From positions 1 to 10,208 of the forward strand of contig JAFGUM010000307.1 in assembly GCA_016938515.1 (NCBI GenBank): DNA of 10,208 bases, written 5' to 3'. Shown piece by piece: positions 1 to 6,867 of the stretch; the first letter of the stretch is position 1; every line of letters starts with the position of its first letter. The DNA comes from Spirochaetales bacterium (lineage in GTDB: Bacteria; Spirochaetota; Spirochaetia; Treponematales; UBA12059). The notes below the pieces were generated by a model, which saw only the letters and a list, made by a program, of their open reading frames with translations, was not told the origin of the DNA and ran no database searches. A program made the translations under genes and the position numbers.

Positions 1-744
1 AAATCCCGGTAGCAGGTGTGCCCATGATCCCCGCAGCGTGGGAGCCTCAAGTGCCAGAGCCAAAAGCCGCTGATACTCATCACGGCTGATGTTCTTGCCG
101 CCCATTGACTCGACGTGTGCCGTTCGAACCTGGCTGTCCACCAGCGTAAAACCGGCTTCAGCCAAGAACCACACGAAAGGGATGAACGCGGCCTTTGACG
201 CGTCTGGCTCGATACTGAACATCGACTCGCCGAAGAACGCTGACCCGAGAGATATTCCGTAGAGACCGCCCACGAGCCTGCCATCTTTTCTGGCTTCGAC
301 CGAGTGAGCGTACCCCAGTTCGTGCAGACGCGTGTACGCTTCGATCATGTCCCGGGTTATCCATGTACCACTCTGCCCGGCTCGGGGTGTCGACGAGCAC
401 GCTTCAATCACGGCGGCAAAATCCTCGTCGAGGCTAAGCTCAAAGCTTCTCTTCTTTATGATTTTCTTCATGGTTGACGAAACGTGGAGCTCCCGCGGCA
501 CGACAATGAAACGCGGATCGGGGCTCCACCAGACGATGGGATCCTCGTCGTTGAACCAGGGGAAAATTCCCCGGCGGTACGCGGACAGCACCATGCCCGG
601 CGAGAGGTTCCCGCCGGTACACAGTACCCCTTCGGCTGAAGCTCCGTCGACATCGGGAAACGGGAAGTCGTCCAGTTCGTCAAGCCAGGGAAATCCTGCG
701 TCAGCGCGGGAACGGCTCCTGTCAAAGGTTCTTCGCGTGGCCAT
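1..744 (-). CDS. aat: Leucyl/phenylalanyl-tRNA--protein transferase (Aat), C-terminus cut by window edge
   Basis: Aat is a cytoplasmic enzyme that moves Leu or Phe from aminoacyl-tRNA onto proteins starting with Lys or Arg, creating a primary N-degron for ClpS/ClpAP. I translated this frame by hand: 248 residues are visible and no stop is reached at base 1. Family signatures are clear: LSAYRRGIFPWFNDEDP (53-69), VWWSPDPRF (71-79), GTWITRDMIEAYTRLHELG (126-144), GGLYGISLGSAFFGESMF (159-176) and the ASKAA segment (182-186). The E. coli enzyme is about 234 residues, and alignment by eye suggests only a few residues are missing beyond base 1. The ATG at 744-742 lies 7 bases after the clpA stop. 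Upstream there is only a weak GAGTGG-like ribosome site, so translation may be coupled to clpA. Residues 1-25 are a variable extension rich in Arg and Asp. What is seen is the motifs; the function follows from the family. Confidence 0.95.
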   Translation of the reverse strand, partial: MATRRTFDRSRSRADAGFPWLDELDDFPFPDVDGASAEGVLCTGGNLSPGMVLSAYRRGIFPWFNDEDPIVWWSPDPRFIVVPRELHVSSTMKKIIKKRSFELSLDEDFAAVIEACSSTPRAGQSGTWITRDMIEAYTRLHELGYAHSVEARKDGRLVGGLYGISLGSAFFGESMFSIEPDASKAAFIPFVWFLAEAGFTLVDSQVRTAHVESMGGKNISRDEYQRLLALALEAPTLRGSWAHLLPGF

Positions 745-751
745 TATCCAC

Positions 752-3130
752 TCAGGAGACGGTAAGTACTATTTCGCCGTCCTTGACGTCGGCTTTGGCC
801 GCGCCCCCGTCCTTGAGTCTGCCAAAGAGTACTTCGTCAACAAACCAGGTCTTGATCTTGTCTTCGACGACTCTGTTGACGTTGCGCGCGCCAAATTCGT
901 CGCTGTAACCGAGTTCCGCCAGGCGCGCGACACAGGCTTCCGTGGTTTCAAGCTGCACGTGTTTTTCGCCAAGCTGTTCCCTGAAGTCGTCGAGGGCTTT
1001 TATGACGATGCGCTCTATAATGGGGCGCGGTAGTCTGCCAAAGCGGACGATCGCGTCCAGGCGGTTGCGGAACTCCGGGGTAAAGGCCTTTTGCACGGCA
1101 TCGTCTATCGCCGCTTCGGTAAACGCGCGCTCGCCAAAGCCTATCATCGGCTTGCCTATGTCCCGGGCGCCAGCGTTGCTGGTCATGATGAGTATGACGT
1201 TGCGGAAGTCGGCCTTGCGCCCCTGATTGTCGGTAAGCGTAGCGTAGTCCATTATTGAAAGGAGAATGTTGTAGACGTCTGGGTGCGCCTTTTCTATTTC
1301 GTCAAGCAGAACTACCGCGTGCGGTGTTTTGCGGATGGCGTCGGTGAGCAGCCCGCCTTCCTCGTAGCCAACGTATCCCGGCGGAGAGCCGATAAGACGG
1401 CTTACGGTGTGCTTTTCCTGGTACTCGCTCATGTCAAAGCGGTGCAGGGCAATGCCGAGAGTGTCTGCGAGGGTGCGTGCGAGCTCCGTTTTGCCAACGC
1501 CGGTGGGGCCGACAAACAGGAAGTTGGCCACTGGTTTGTCGGGAGTGCGGAAACCCGCCCTGCCGCGCTTTACCGCTTTTGCTACGGATTCCACCGCGCT
1601 GTCCTGGCCAAACACCGACAACTTGAGATCAGCTTCGAGGGAGGCGAGCCTGTCGCGCTCTCCCTGCGTGACACTCTTTTCCGGTATCCTGGCAATTTTT
1701 GCCACTACCGACTCTATCTCCTGGCGCCCTATGGCTATGGTTGCCATTTCCTCGGCGCGCTCTTCTGCGCCAGCCGCATTGTTTGACTGTTCCTCGTCTA
1801 TTGTCTTCTCCAGTGCCGGGGGTGCTTCCTTGAACGCGCGGATTCGTACCCAGGCGCCAGCTTCGTCCATTACGTCTATGGCTTTGTCTGGCAAGCGACG
1901 CTCGGTTATGAACTGCGCTGATAATTTTACCGCGAGCTCTACGGCTTCATCGCTGTACACGACGTCGTGATACTCTTCGTATTTGGGCTTCAGGCCACGC
2001 AGTATTTCAATGGCTTCACCCACCGTAGGTTCTACGATGTCTATTTTCTGGAAGCGCCTTGACAGGGCACGATCCTTGTCAAAGAACTTGTTGTACTCTT
2101 CGTAGGTCGTAGAGCCAATGCAGCGCAGCTTGCCGCTCGTCAACGCTGGCTTGAGCAGGTTTGACGCGTCCATGGACCCGCCAGAAACCGCTCCCGCGCC
2201 AACGATCGTATGGATTTCATCGATAAACAGTATGACGTTCTCTTTCTTGAGGAGCTCGTCTACGACCCTCTTTATGCGTTCCTCAAAATCGCCACGAAAC
2301 TTGGTTCCGGCGATGATAGACCCCATATCAAGCGAGTAGACGGTGTAGTTTCTGAGCTTGGCGGGAACCCGGCCTTCGACGATGCGCTGGGCCAGGCCTT
2401 CTGTGATCGCCGTCTTGCCTACGCCAGCGTCTCCGACGTGTATGGGGTTGTTCTTGAGCCTTCTGCAGAGAACCTGTATGGTCCGCTCTATTTCGGCTTC
2501 GCGCCCTATCACCGGCTCCAGCCGGCCTTCTGCCGCAGCCTTGGTTAAATCTGTAGTGAATTTATCGAGAGCGCCGGCTTTGACGGTGGTTCGCGTCTTT
2601 TGCCTCACGCCGGCCTCATCGCCATCGTCGTCCGGGGCAGAGAAGGGGCTTGCCTCCGAAGCGTCGGCGGCGGCATCCTCCTGATCCGCGGGGGCTTCGC
2701 CGAGGTCAACGTCCGTGCCGTGGGATATAACCTCGAGCAAGTGCAACCTGTTGACGCCAGCTTTGCGCAGGTAGTAGGCGGAGTAGTTTCGTTCCTCGTC
2801 AAACAGCGATACGAGAATTTCCGGAATTCCCACTTCTGACTTTCCCGACCCCTGCGACTGAAGCACGGCGCGCTCTATAACGCTCTGGAATCCAGCTGTC
2901 TGTATCGGTTCCTGATCCTTGACGGCTGGTATTTTCTGCTCAAAGTAGGCTTCCATGCCCACTTTGATGTGTTCTATGTCCGCATCGCAGGCTTGCAGTA
3001 TGGATCGCACCTGCTCAAACGACAGAGAAGCGTACAAAATGTGCTCCGGCGTCAGGTACTCGTGGCTTCTGAGCCTGGCTTCATTGTACGCGGCGTTGAA
3101 TATGGCCTGAACCTGCTGGCTAACCTTCAT
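752..3130 (-). CDS. clpA: ATP-dependent Clp protease ATP-binding subunit ClpA
   Basis: ClpA is a hexameric AAA+ unfoldase that feeds ClpS-delivered and other substrates into ClpP. The 792-residue protein, close to the usual length of about 750-790, has the full order of domains. The Clp N-domain spans about 1-140. It is followed by an acidic Asp/Ala/Glu-rich linker (about 142-172). AAA module D1 has Walker A GDAGVGKT (233-240), Walker B ILFIDEI (300-306) and an arginine-finger region RALSRRF (354-360). Module D2 has Walker A GPTGVGKT (541-548) and Walker B VVLLDE (606-611). The loop IGF (663-665) sits where ClpA/ClpX carry the ClpP-docking tripeptide, so a ClpP partner is expected elsewhere in the genome. 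There is no long coiled-coil M-domain between D1 and D2, which argues against ClpB or ClpC. The ATG lies 6 bases after the clpS stop codon. The only GGAG nearby is inside the end of clpS and too distant to be ideal, so translational coupling is likely. Confidence 0.97.
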   Translation of the reverse strand: MKVSQQVQAIFNAAYNEARLRSHEYLTPEHILYASLSFEQVRSILQACDADIEHIKVGMEAYFEQKIPAVKDQEPIQTAGFQSVIERAVLQSQGSGKSEVGIPEILVSLFDEERNYSAYYLRKAGVNRLHLLEVISHGTDVDLGEAPADQEDAAADASEASPFSAPDDDGDEAGVRQKTRTTVKAGALDKFTTDLTKAAAEGRLEPVIGREAEIERTIQVLCRRLKNNPIHVGDAGVGKTAITEGLAQRIVEGRVPAKLRNYTVYSLDMGSIIAGTKFRGDFEERIKRVVDELLKKENVILFIDEIHTIVGAGAVSGGSMDASNLLKPALTSGKLRCIGSTTYEEYNKFFDKDRALSRRFQKIDIVEPTVGEAIEILRGLKPKYEEYHDVVYSDEAVELAVKLSAQFITERRLPDKAIDVMDEAGAWVRIRAFKEAPPALEKTIDEEQSNNAAGAEERAEEMATIAIGRQEIESVVAKIARIPEKSVTQGERDRLASLEADLKLSVFGQDSAVESVAKAVKRGRAGFRTPDKPVANFLFVGPTGVGKTELARTLADTLGIALHRFDMSEYQEKHTVSRLIGSPPGYVGYEEGGLLTDAIRKTPHAVVLLDEIEKAHPDVYNILLSIMDYATLTDNQGRKADFRNVILIMTSNAGARDIGKPMIGFGERAFTEAAIDDAVQKAFTPEFRNRLDAIVRFGRLPRPIIERIVIKALDDFREQLGEKHVQLETTEACVARLAELGYSDEFGARNVNRVVEDKIKTWFVDEVLFGRLKDGGAAKADVKDGEIVLTVS

Positions 3131-3136
3131 AGTCTA

Positions 3137-3448
3137 TCAAGCTTTCTCCATGATGCACTTGAGCGGGAATCCATTATCCCTCGCCATGGCGTGCACCCTA
3201 TTGATCTTCGTTGTGGCGATGTCGTACGTGTACGTTCCAACTACGCCCCTGCCTTTTCTGTGTACATCGAGCATAATGCGAGTCGCTTCAAACATATCCT
3301 TGTGAAATACCGACATTATCACCGCTACGACGAATTCCATCGTTGTAAAGTCGTCGTTGAGTAGTATGACCCGGTATTCTTCGGGTTCCTGTACACTGGT
3401 TTCCCCCTTGTTGAGGACCCCGGTTTGCGCATCGTTATCAGTAGTCAC
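3137..3448 (-). CDS. clpS: ATP-dependent Clp protease adaptor ClpS
   Basis: ClpS is the small N-recognin that binds N-terminal Leu, Phe, Tyr or Trp and hands the substrate to ClpA. The protein has 103 residues, as is usual. It carries a disordered N-terminal tail (1-24) and the ClpS core with YRVILLNDDFTTMEF (25-39), IMLDVHRKGRG (58-68), GTYTYDIA (71-78) and a C-terminal EKA. Residues matching the E. coli binding pocket are present with an offset of 3: N31, D32, M37 (the gatekeeper methionine), V40, M59, V62 and H63. It should therefore be a classical ClpS1-type adaptor. The start is GTG (3448-3446). No in-frame ATG occurs before M37, and the only upstream ATG (3456-3454) is out of frame. No clear Shine-Dalgarno sequence precedes it. 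It is the first gene of the clpS-clpA-aat operon; the tandem stops TGA TAG are followed closely by the clpA ATG. Confidence 0.96.
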   Translation of the reverse strand: MTTDNDAQTGVLNKGETSVQEPEEYRVILLNDDFTTMEFVVAVIMSVFHKDMFEATRIMLDVHRKGRGVVGTYTYDIATTKINRVHAMARDNGFPLKCIMEKA

Positions 3449-3456
3449 CGTACCAT

Positions 3457-3485
3457 AAAATATACATCGCCCGCGATAAAAACAA
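3457..3485 (-). promoter_or_regulatory. Candidate clpS operon promoter, close to the start codon
   Basis: Read on the minus strand, TTGTTT (3485-3480) and TATTTT (3462-3457) are separated by 17 bases, in a locally AT-rich patch of a GC-rich region. Initiation about 7 bases downstream of the -10 would fall at about 3450, almost on the clpS GTG at 3448. That would give a leaderless or near-leaderless mRNA and would fit the lack of a Shine-Dalgarno sequence. The -35 box matches the consensus poorly, so this is tentative. Confidence 0.3.
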
Positions 3486-3514
3486 GCGGACGCGTCGAGC
3501 TTGAAAGCCGAAGT

Positions 3515-3543
3515 CTGAAGCGCAATAGTATATTTGGTATATA
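3515..3543 (+). promoter_or_regulatory. Candidate promoter of the binding-protein/kinase pair
   Basis: CTGAAG (3515-3520) and TATATA (3538-3543), 17 bases apart, with a TGG just before the -10 (extended -10 type). A second AT-rich hexamer TATATT lies at 3529-3534 with no good -35 at the right distance. Either would start the RNA within or just before the hairpin at 3543-3585. The match to the sigma-70 consensus is partial. Confidence 0.3.
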
Positions 3544-3585
3544 GGAGCCCTTCCAGAAGCCAGACGGCTCTGGGAATTGGCTCCT
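3543..3585 (+). promoter_or_regulatory. Long stem-loop in the leader of the binding-protein gene
   Basis: A 43-base imperfect inverted repeat. AGGAGCC (3543-3549) pairs with GGCTCCT (3579-3585), TTCCAG (3551-3556) with CTGGGAA (3570-3576, one bulged G), and AGCC (3558-3561) with GGCT (3566-3569), closing a 4-base loop AGAC. That makes about 17 base pairs. It ends just before the Shine-Dalgarno AGGGAG of the gene starting at 3603. No T-run follows, so it is not an intrinsic terminator on this strand. A 5' mRNA stabiliser or an operator-like inverted repeat are both possible. Confidence 0.6.
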
Positions 3586-3602
3586 GTCAGGGAGACAGTG
3601 AC

Positions 3603-4727
3603 ATGAAACGAAGTACAGCTACTGTTGCAGCGGCAAGGCTACCATGGTTCCTGGCGGTTGCGGTGATGGCCATGGCAGGAGCTTCCTGCGCCCCCAGAGC
3701 GCCGTTGGTACTGGGCTTTGCCACCAGCCTGTCCGGGCCCAACTACATGCTGGGCGTGGAGGGTCGTAACGCCGCGGAACTGTTCGTTAAGGAGGCGAAT
3801 GCATCAGGTGGCATCGCCGGGCGACAGCTCATGCTTCTGGTGAGGGATTTTGGCAGCGACGACAGAAACGTCGTGCCGGTAACCAGGGAGCTCGTCGACG
3901 CCGGCGCTGTTGTCATTCTGGGATACTTTACGAGCACATCGGCTGTTACGGCCTTGTCGTTGCGGGCAGATGAACGCGTGCCTCTCGTCAGCCCCTCAGC
4001 TACTTCGAGCGAGCTTTCTGGCCTGGATGATGGGTTCTACCGAACCATAATGAGTTCAGAGTATGACGTGCCCTACCTCGTCGCGCATATGAAGGAGAGG
4101 AAGCGGGAGCGGGTGCTCTTTCTGGCTACTGCAACCAACAGGTCGTACGTCGAAACCTACGCCGCTCCGCTTAGAACGCTCGTGAACGTAGTTTTAGACG
4201 AGCGTTTCGACTCAATAGACGACATAGACTTCGCGGCCATAGAGGATGTGCGCGAAAGGATTGGCTACGACGCCATACTCGTGGTGGCAAGTTCCATTGA
4301 TACGGGAACCCTCGCGCAGGAGTTGACTATACGCGGGCTGGACGCACCGCTGTACGTAAGCGGCTGGGCTGGTAACGACGAGCTGCTGGTCTACGGCGGC
4401 AGCAGCGTCGATGGGGCCGTGTTTGTGCATCAGACCGATATCGACCATCCGGGTGTAGTCGCGCTCGCAGGCCGATACCAGTCGGTGTTCAAGCAGAAAC
4501 CAGGCTTCAGCGCCATACAGACCTGGGATGCGCTGAGTTACATCGCAAGCGCCATTACGCTTGCGGAAGGCGACGAATCCAGATTCGCCAAGGCTATCGG
4601 CGGTATCAGGTCGTTTGACGGTTTGGCGGGACGTATCGAAATCGACGAATACGGAGACGCCACGCGCACCGTCTACTACAAGCGCGTCTCGGGTAGTAGC
4701 ATCGTGGTGGATGGAGTGGCGGAGTGA
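3603..4727 (+). CDS. ABC-type branched-chain amino acid-like substrate-binding lipoprotein
   Basis: A type I periplasmic binding protein of the LivJ / Peripla_BP_6 kind, 374 residues, expected to bind a small ligand (amino acid, amide or similar) outside the inner membrane. The N-terminus is a lipoprotein signal: charged MKRS, a hydrophobic stretch (13-26), and GASC with Cys29 as the probable lipidation site. The lipobox is relaxed, with Gly at -3. The mature part begins LVLGFATSLSGPN (35-47), the usual first strand and ligand loop, then GVEGRNAAELFVKEANASGGIAG. PLVSPSATSSELS (127-139) matches the family's ligand-contact segment. I chose the ATG at 3603 because AGGGAG lies 8 bases upstream and the signal peptide starts there; an in-frame upstream start would add 23 unlikely residues. 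The stop TGA overlaps the GTG start of the sensor kinase. No permease or ATPase gene is adjacent, so a sensory role with the kinase is inferred. The ligand cannot be told from sequence. Confidence 0.88.
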   Translation: MKRSTATVAAARLPWFLAVAVMAMAGASCAPRAPLVLGFATSLSGPNYMLGVEGRNAAELFVKEANASGGIAGRQLMLLVRDFGSDDRNVVPVTRELVDAGAVVILGYFTSTSAVTALSLRADERVPLVSPSATSSELSGLDDGFYRTIMSSEYDVPYLVAHMKERKRERVLFLATATNRSYVETYAAPLRTLVNVVLDERFDSIDDIDFAAIEDVRERIGYDAILVVASSIDTGTLAQELTIRGLDAPLYVSGWAGNDELLVYGGSSVDGAVFVHQTDIDHPGVVALAGRYQSVFKQKPGFSAIQTWDALSYIASAITLAEGDESRFAKAIGGIRSFDGLAGRIEIDEYGDATRTVYYKRVSGSSIVVDGVAE

Positions 4728-6835
4728 TTCACAGGCAGGGAAAAGGATCCATGCAAACAGTCCGCTCGAGGTTGCGCGTTTCCATGGCGCTCGCGATCGG
4801 CTTGGCGATAATCTTGTCTGGTACTGCTGTTGGCACACTGCTCGTCGTGTCCAGGGTTGGCGAGTCGATGCGTCGCGAAGCCATAGAAAAGAACAGGTTG
4901 ATCGCGCGCACCATGGCCAACGACATCAGCACCTTTCTGGACGCGTACTCGGCGTCGCTCAGGCTACTCGGAAACCCTGCGTTCAGGAACCAGCACGGAG
5001 TGGACGGCGTTGCGCGCGACTTTCCCGCATTTGATTCAGTGTTTACCGTCGATACCGCGGGGTTTGTCGAGTACGCGTCAGAGCGCTCCAAAGAGCGATT
5101 ATTCGACGTGTCGATGCGGGACTTTTTCCGCGAGACTACCGGTGTGGAGGGCGTGTATCTGTCTTCTACGTTTATAGGCGAGGGAAGTTACTCGCCTACC
5201 GCTGTCCTGGCTGCCTCATCGGCTCATGGCCTGGCCGTTGGGTATCTCAACCTGGCGCAGCTGAGCGTTTTCGTGATGTCGTTGCCCGTGTACGGAGGTG
5301 AAACGGTTGCGGTAGTTGACAGGCTGGGGTACTACGTCGCCCACAGCGACCATCAGCGGGTCAAGCAGCGAGAATCGGTTGCTACAGAGGACTGGTTCAT
5401 GCTGGCTTCCGATCCCGTATCGCAGGAGAGCTCTTCGTGGCTCATGGTAGACAGGCCATCTGGAGAAACGGAACTCGTGTGCTGGGCTCCGGTAAACAGC
5501 GACTCCGGCTGGACGGTGATGGTGGTTTCCCCCTCCAGTCGTGTGTTCGCGGTTGCCGATTATTTTGCGTCAGCACTGCTGATGACGTTCGCTCTCACCG
5601 GCGTGTTCGTGTTTTCCGTCGTTGCCTACATCCTGTGGGCTTTTGACAGGGATATCCGTTCTCTCAGGGCCCACACCACGGCCATAGCGGCTGGCAACTA
5701 CGACGCGAACCTCGGGTACAACGGCTTTGCCGATCTCAGACCCCTTGCCGACGATTTTGGCAAGGCGGTACAGGCGATTCAGGAGAGGGAAGAGCAACTC
5801 AAGGATAACAGGCACCGGCTTGAAAGCCTCCTTGATTTTATGCCCGTGCCAGTAATAAGCATCGCCCCTGACAATTCCATAGCGGTGTACAACAAAGCCA
5901 TGACCGAACTCGTCGGCTGGACTATTGATGAGGTGCGTGATGTCGAGGGGTGGTGGCGGCGCGTGTACCCCGACCAGGAGTATAGGAACACGGTTCAGGA
6001 GCACTGGCACGGCTACCTGAGCCATCTGAGGGCAGATGGTGAGCGGCTCCCGTCGTTTGAGGGCAGGCTGGCTTGCAAAGATGGTTCTACCAAAGCCGTT
6101 ATCGGCGATGCATCGATTATTGGCAACGATACCGTGGCTACCTTTACCAATGTAAGTGCTGCCCGGGAATCGGAAGCCAGGATGGCGGCCAACCTTGCAG
6201 AAAAAGAAGTGCTCCTAAAGGAGATACACCACCGAGTCAAAAACAACCTGCAGCTTATCGTAAGCTTGCTGACGCTCGACGCCAACGCCCCCGGGGGCAA
6301 CGCGGCAATATTTGCCGATTCAATAGACCGGATTCGCGTTATGGCGACTATTCACGAGCTCCTGTACGAGTCCAGAAACTTCGCGCGCATAGACCTGGCG
6401 GAATACATAGGAACAATCGTTGAATGGATACTATCGTCGTACGCGTATGGTGCCCGAAACCCCAGGCTCAAGCTGGAGCTGGAGCCTATACACCTTGACA
6501 TAGACGCGGCCGTGCCGTGCGGCCTCATAATCAACGAGTTGTTTACGAACGCCATCAAATACGCTTTTGACGAGAATACCCGCGAACCGGAAATTTTCAC
6601 CGGGGCGACGCTGAGTCCTGATGGCTTTGTAACGCTGTGCATCGCCGACAACGGCAAGGGCTTGCCTGAAAGCATCGACCCAGAGCGTGTGGACTCACTG
6701 GGTTTGCAGCTCATCGTCTCGCTTACCGCGCAGCTGCACGGTGAGTGGAGAATATCCAGGGAAGGGGGAACCACCTGGACTATACGGTTTCCCCACAAGG
6801 ACACGGCCGCAGCTCTCGAGCATGAGCCGACTTGA
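4724..6835 (+). CDS. Membrane sensor histidine kinase: Cache - HAMP-like - PAS - HisKA_2 - HATPase_c
   Basis: Predicted two-component sensor kinase, 703 residues from the GTG at 4724. TM1 is at about 20-43. A double-Cache-like periplasmic domain follows (about 44-276, with SVFTVDTAGFVEYAS and VAVVDRLGYYVAHSD repeating the Cache strand pattern), then TM2 (about 281-306) and a HAMP-like/coiled linker (307-365). A PAS domain spans about 366-478. The dimerisation box EIHHRVKNNLQLIVSLL (500-516), with His503 the likely phosphoacceptor, is of the HisKA_2 type. The ATPase domain has an N-box with Asn609 in NELFTNAIKYAF, G1 box ADNGKGLP (641-648) and G2 region around SLGLQLI (658-664). The GTG overlaps the previous stop as GTGA and has GGAG 7 bases upstream, favouring translational coupling. 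An ATG at 4751 is an alternative that would remove nine residues; its AAGGA lies only 3 bases away. No response regulator is adjacent. Confidence 0.92.
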   Translation: MIHRQGKGSMQTVRSRLRVSMALAIGLAIILSGTAVGTLLVVSRVGESMRREAIEKNRLIARTMANDISTFLDAYSASLRLLGNPAFRNQHGVDGVARDFPAFDSVFTVDTAGFVEYASERSKERLFDVSMRDFFRETTGVEGVYLSSTFIGEGSYSPTAVLAASSAHGLAVGYLNLAQLSVFVMSLPVYGGETVAVVDRLGYYVAHSDHQRVKQRESVATEDWFMLASDPVSQESSSWLMVDRPSGETELVCWAPVNSDSGWTVMVVSPSSRVFAVADYFASALLMTFALTGVFVFSVVAYILWAFDRDIRSLRAHTTAIAAGNYDANLGYNGFADLRPLADDFGKAVQAIQEREEQLKDNRHRLESLLDFMPVPVISIAPDNSIAVYNKAMTELVGWTIDEVRDVEGWWRRVYPDQEYRNTVQEHWHGYLSHLRADGERLPSFEGRLACKDGSTKAVIGDASIIGNDTVATFTNVSAARESEARMAANLAEKEVLLKEIHHRVKNNLQLIVSLLTLDANAPGGNAAIFADSIDRIRVMATIHELLYESRNFARIDLAEYIGTIVEWILSSYAYGARNPRLKLELEPIHLDIDAAVPCGLIINELFTNAIKYAFDENTREPEIFTGATLSPDGFVTLCIADNGKGLPESIDPERVDSLGLQLIVSLTAQLHGEWRISREGGTTWTIRFPHKDTAAALEHEPT

Positions 6836-6860
6836 CCACGCGCTGCAAAGTAGCGATAGT
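6832..6860 (+). promoter_or_regulatory. Predicted sigma-70-type promoter of the T-box/thrS transcript
   Basis: TTGACC (6832-6837) and GATAGT (6855-6860) are separated by exactly 17 bases. The -35 box matches consensus at five of six positions and the -10 at four. Initiation at about 6867-6868 would begin the RNA immediately before the base of T-box Stem I (GGCT at 6871). The -35 contains the TGA stop of the kinase gene, so the two genes abut with no space for a separate terminator. Confidence 0.6.
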
Positions 6861-6867
6861 AGTGGGC

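Noticed and set aside
332..1033. 233-codon plus-strand ORF
   Set aside because: It is antisense to aat and the end of clpA, both of which are unmistakable. It is a Ser/Arg-rich shadow with no recognisable domain.
4212..4838. 208-codon minus-strand ORF
   Set aside because: It spans the end of the binding-protein gene and the start of the kinase gene in antisense, and has no conserved features.
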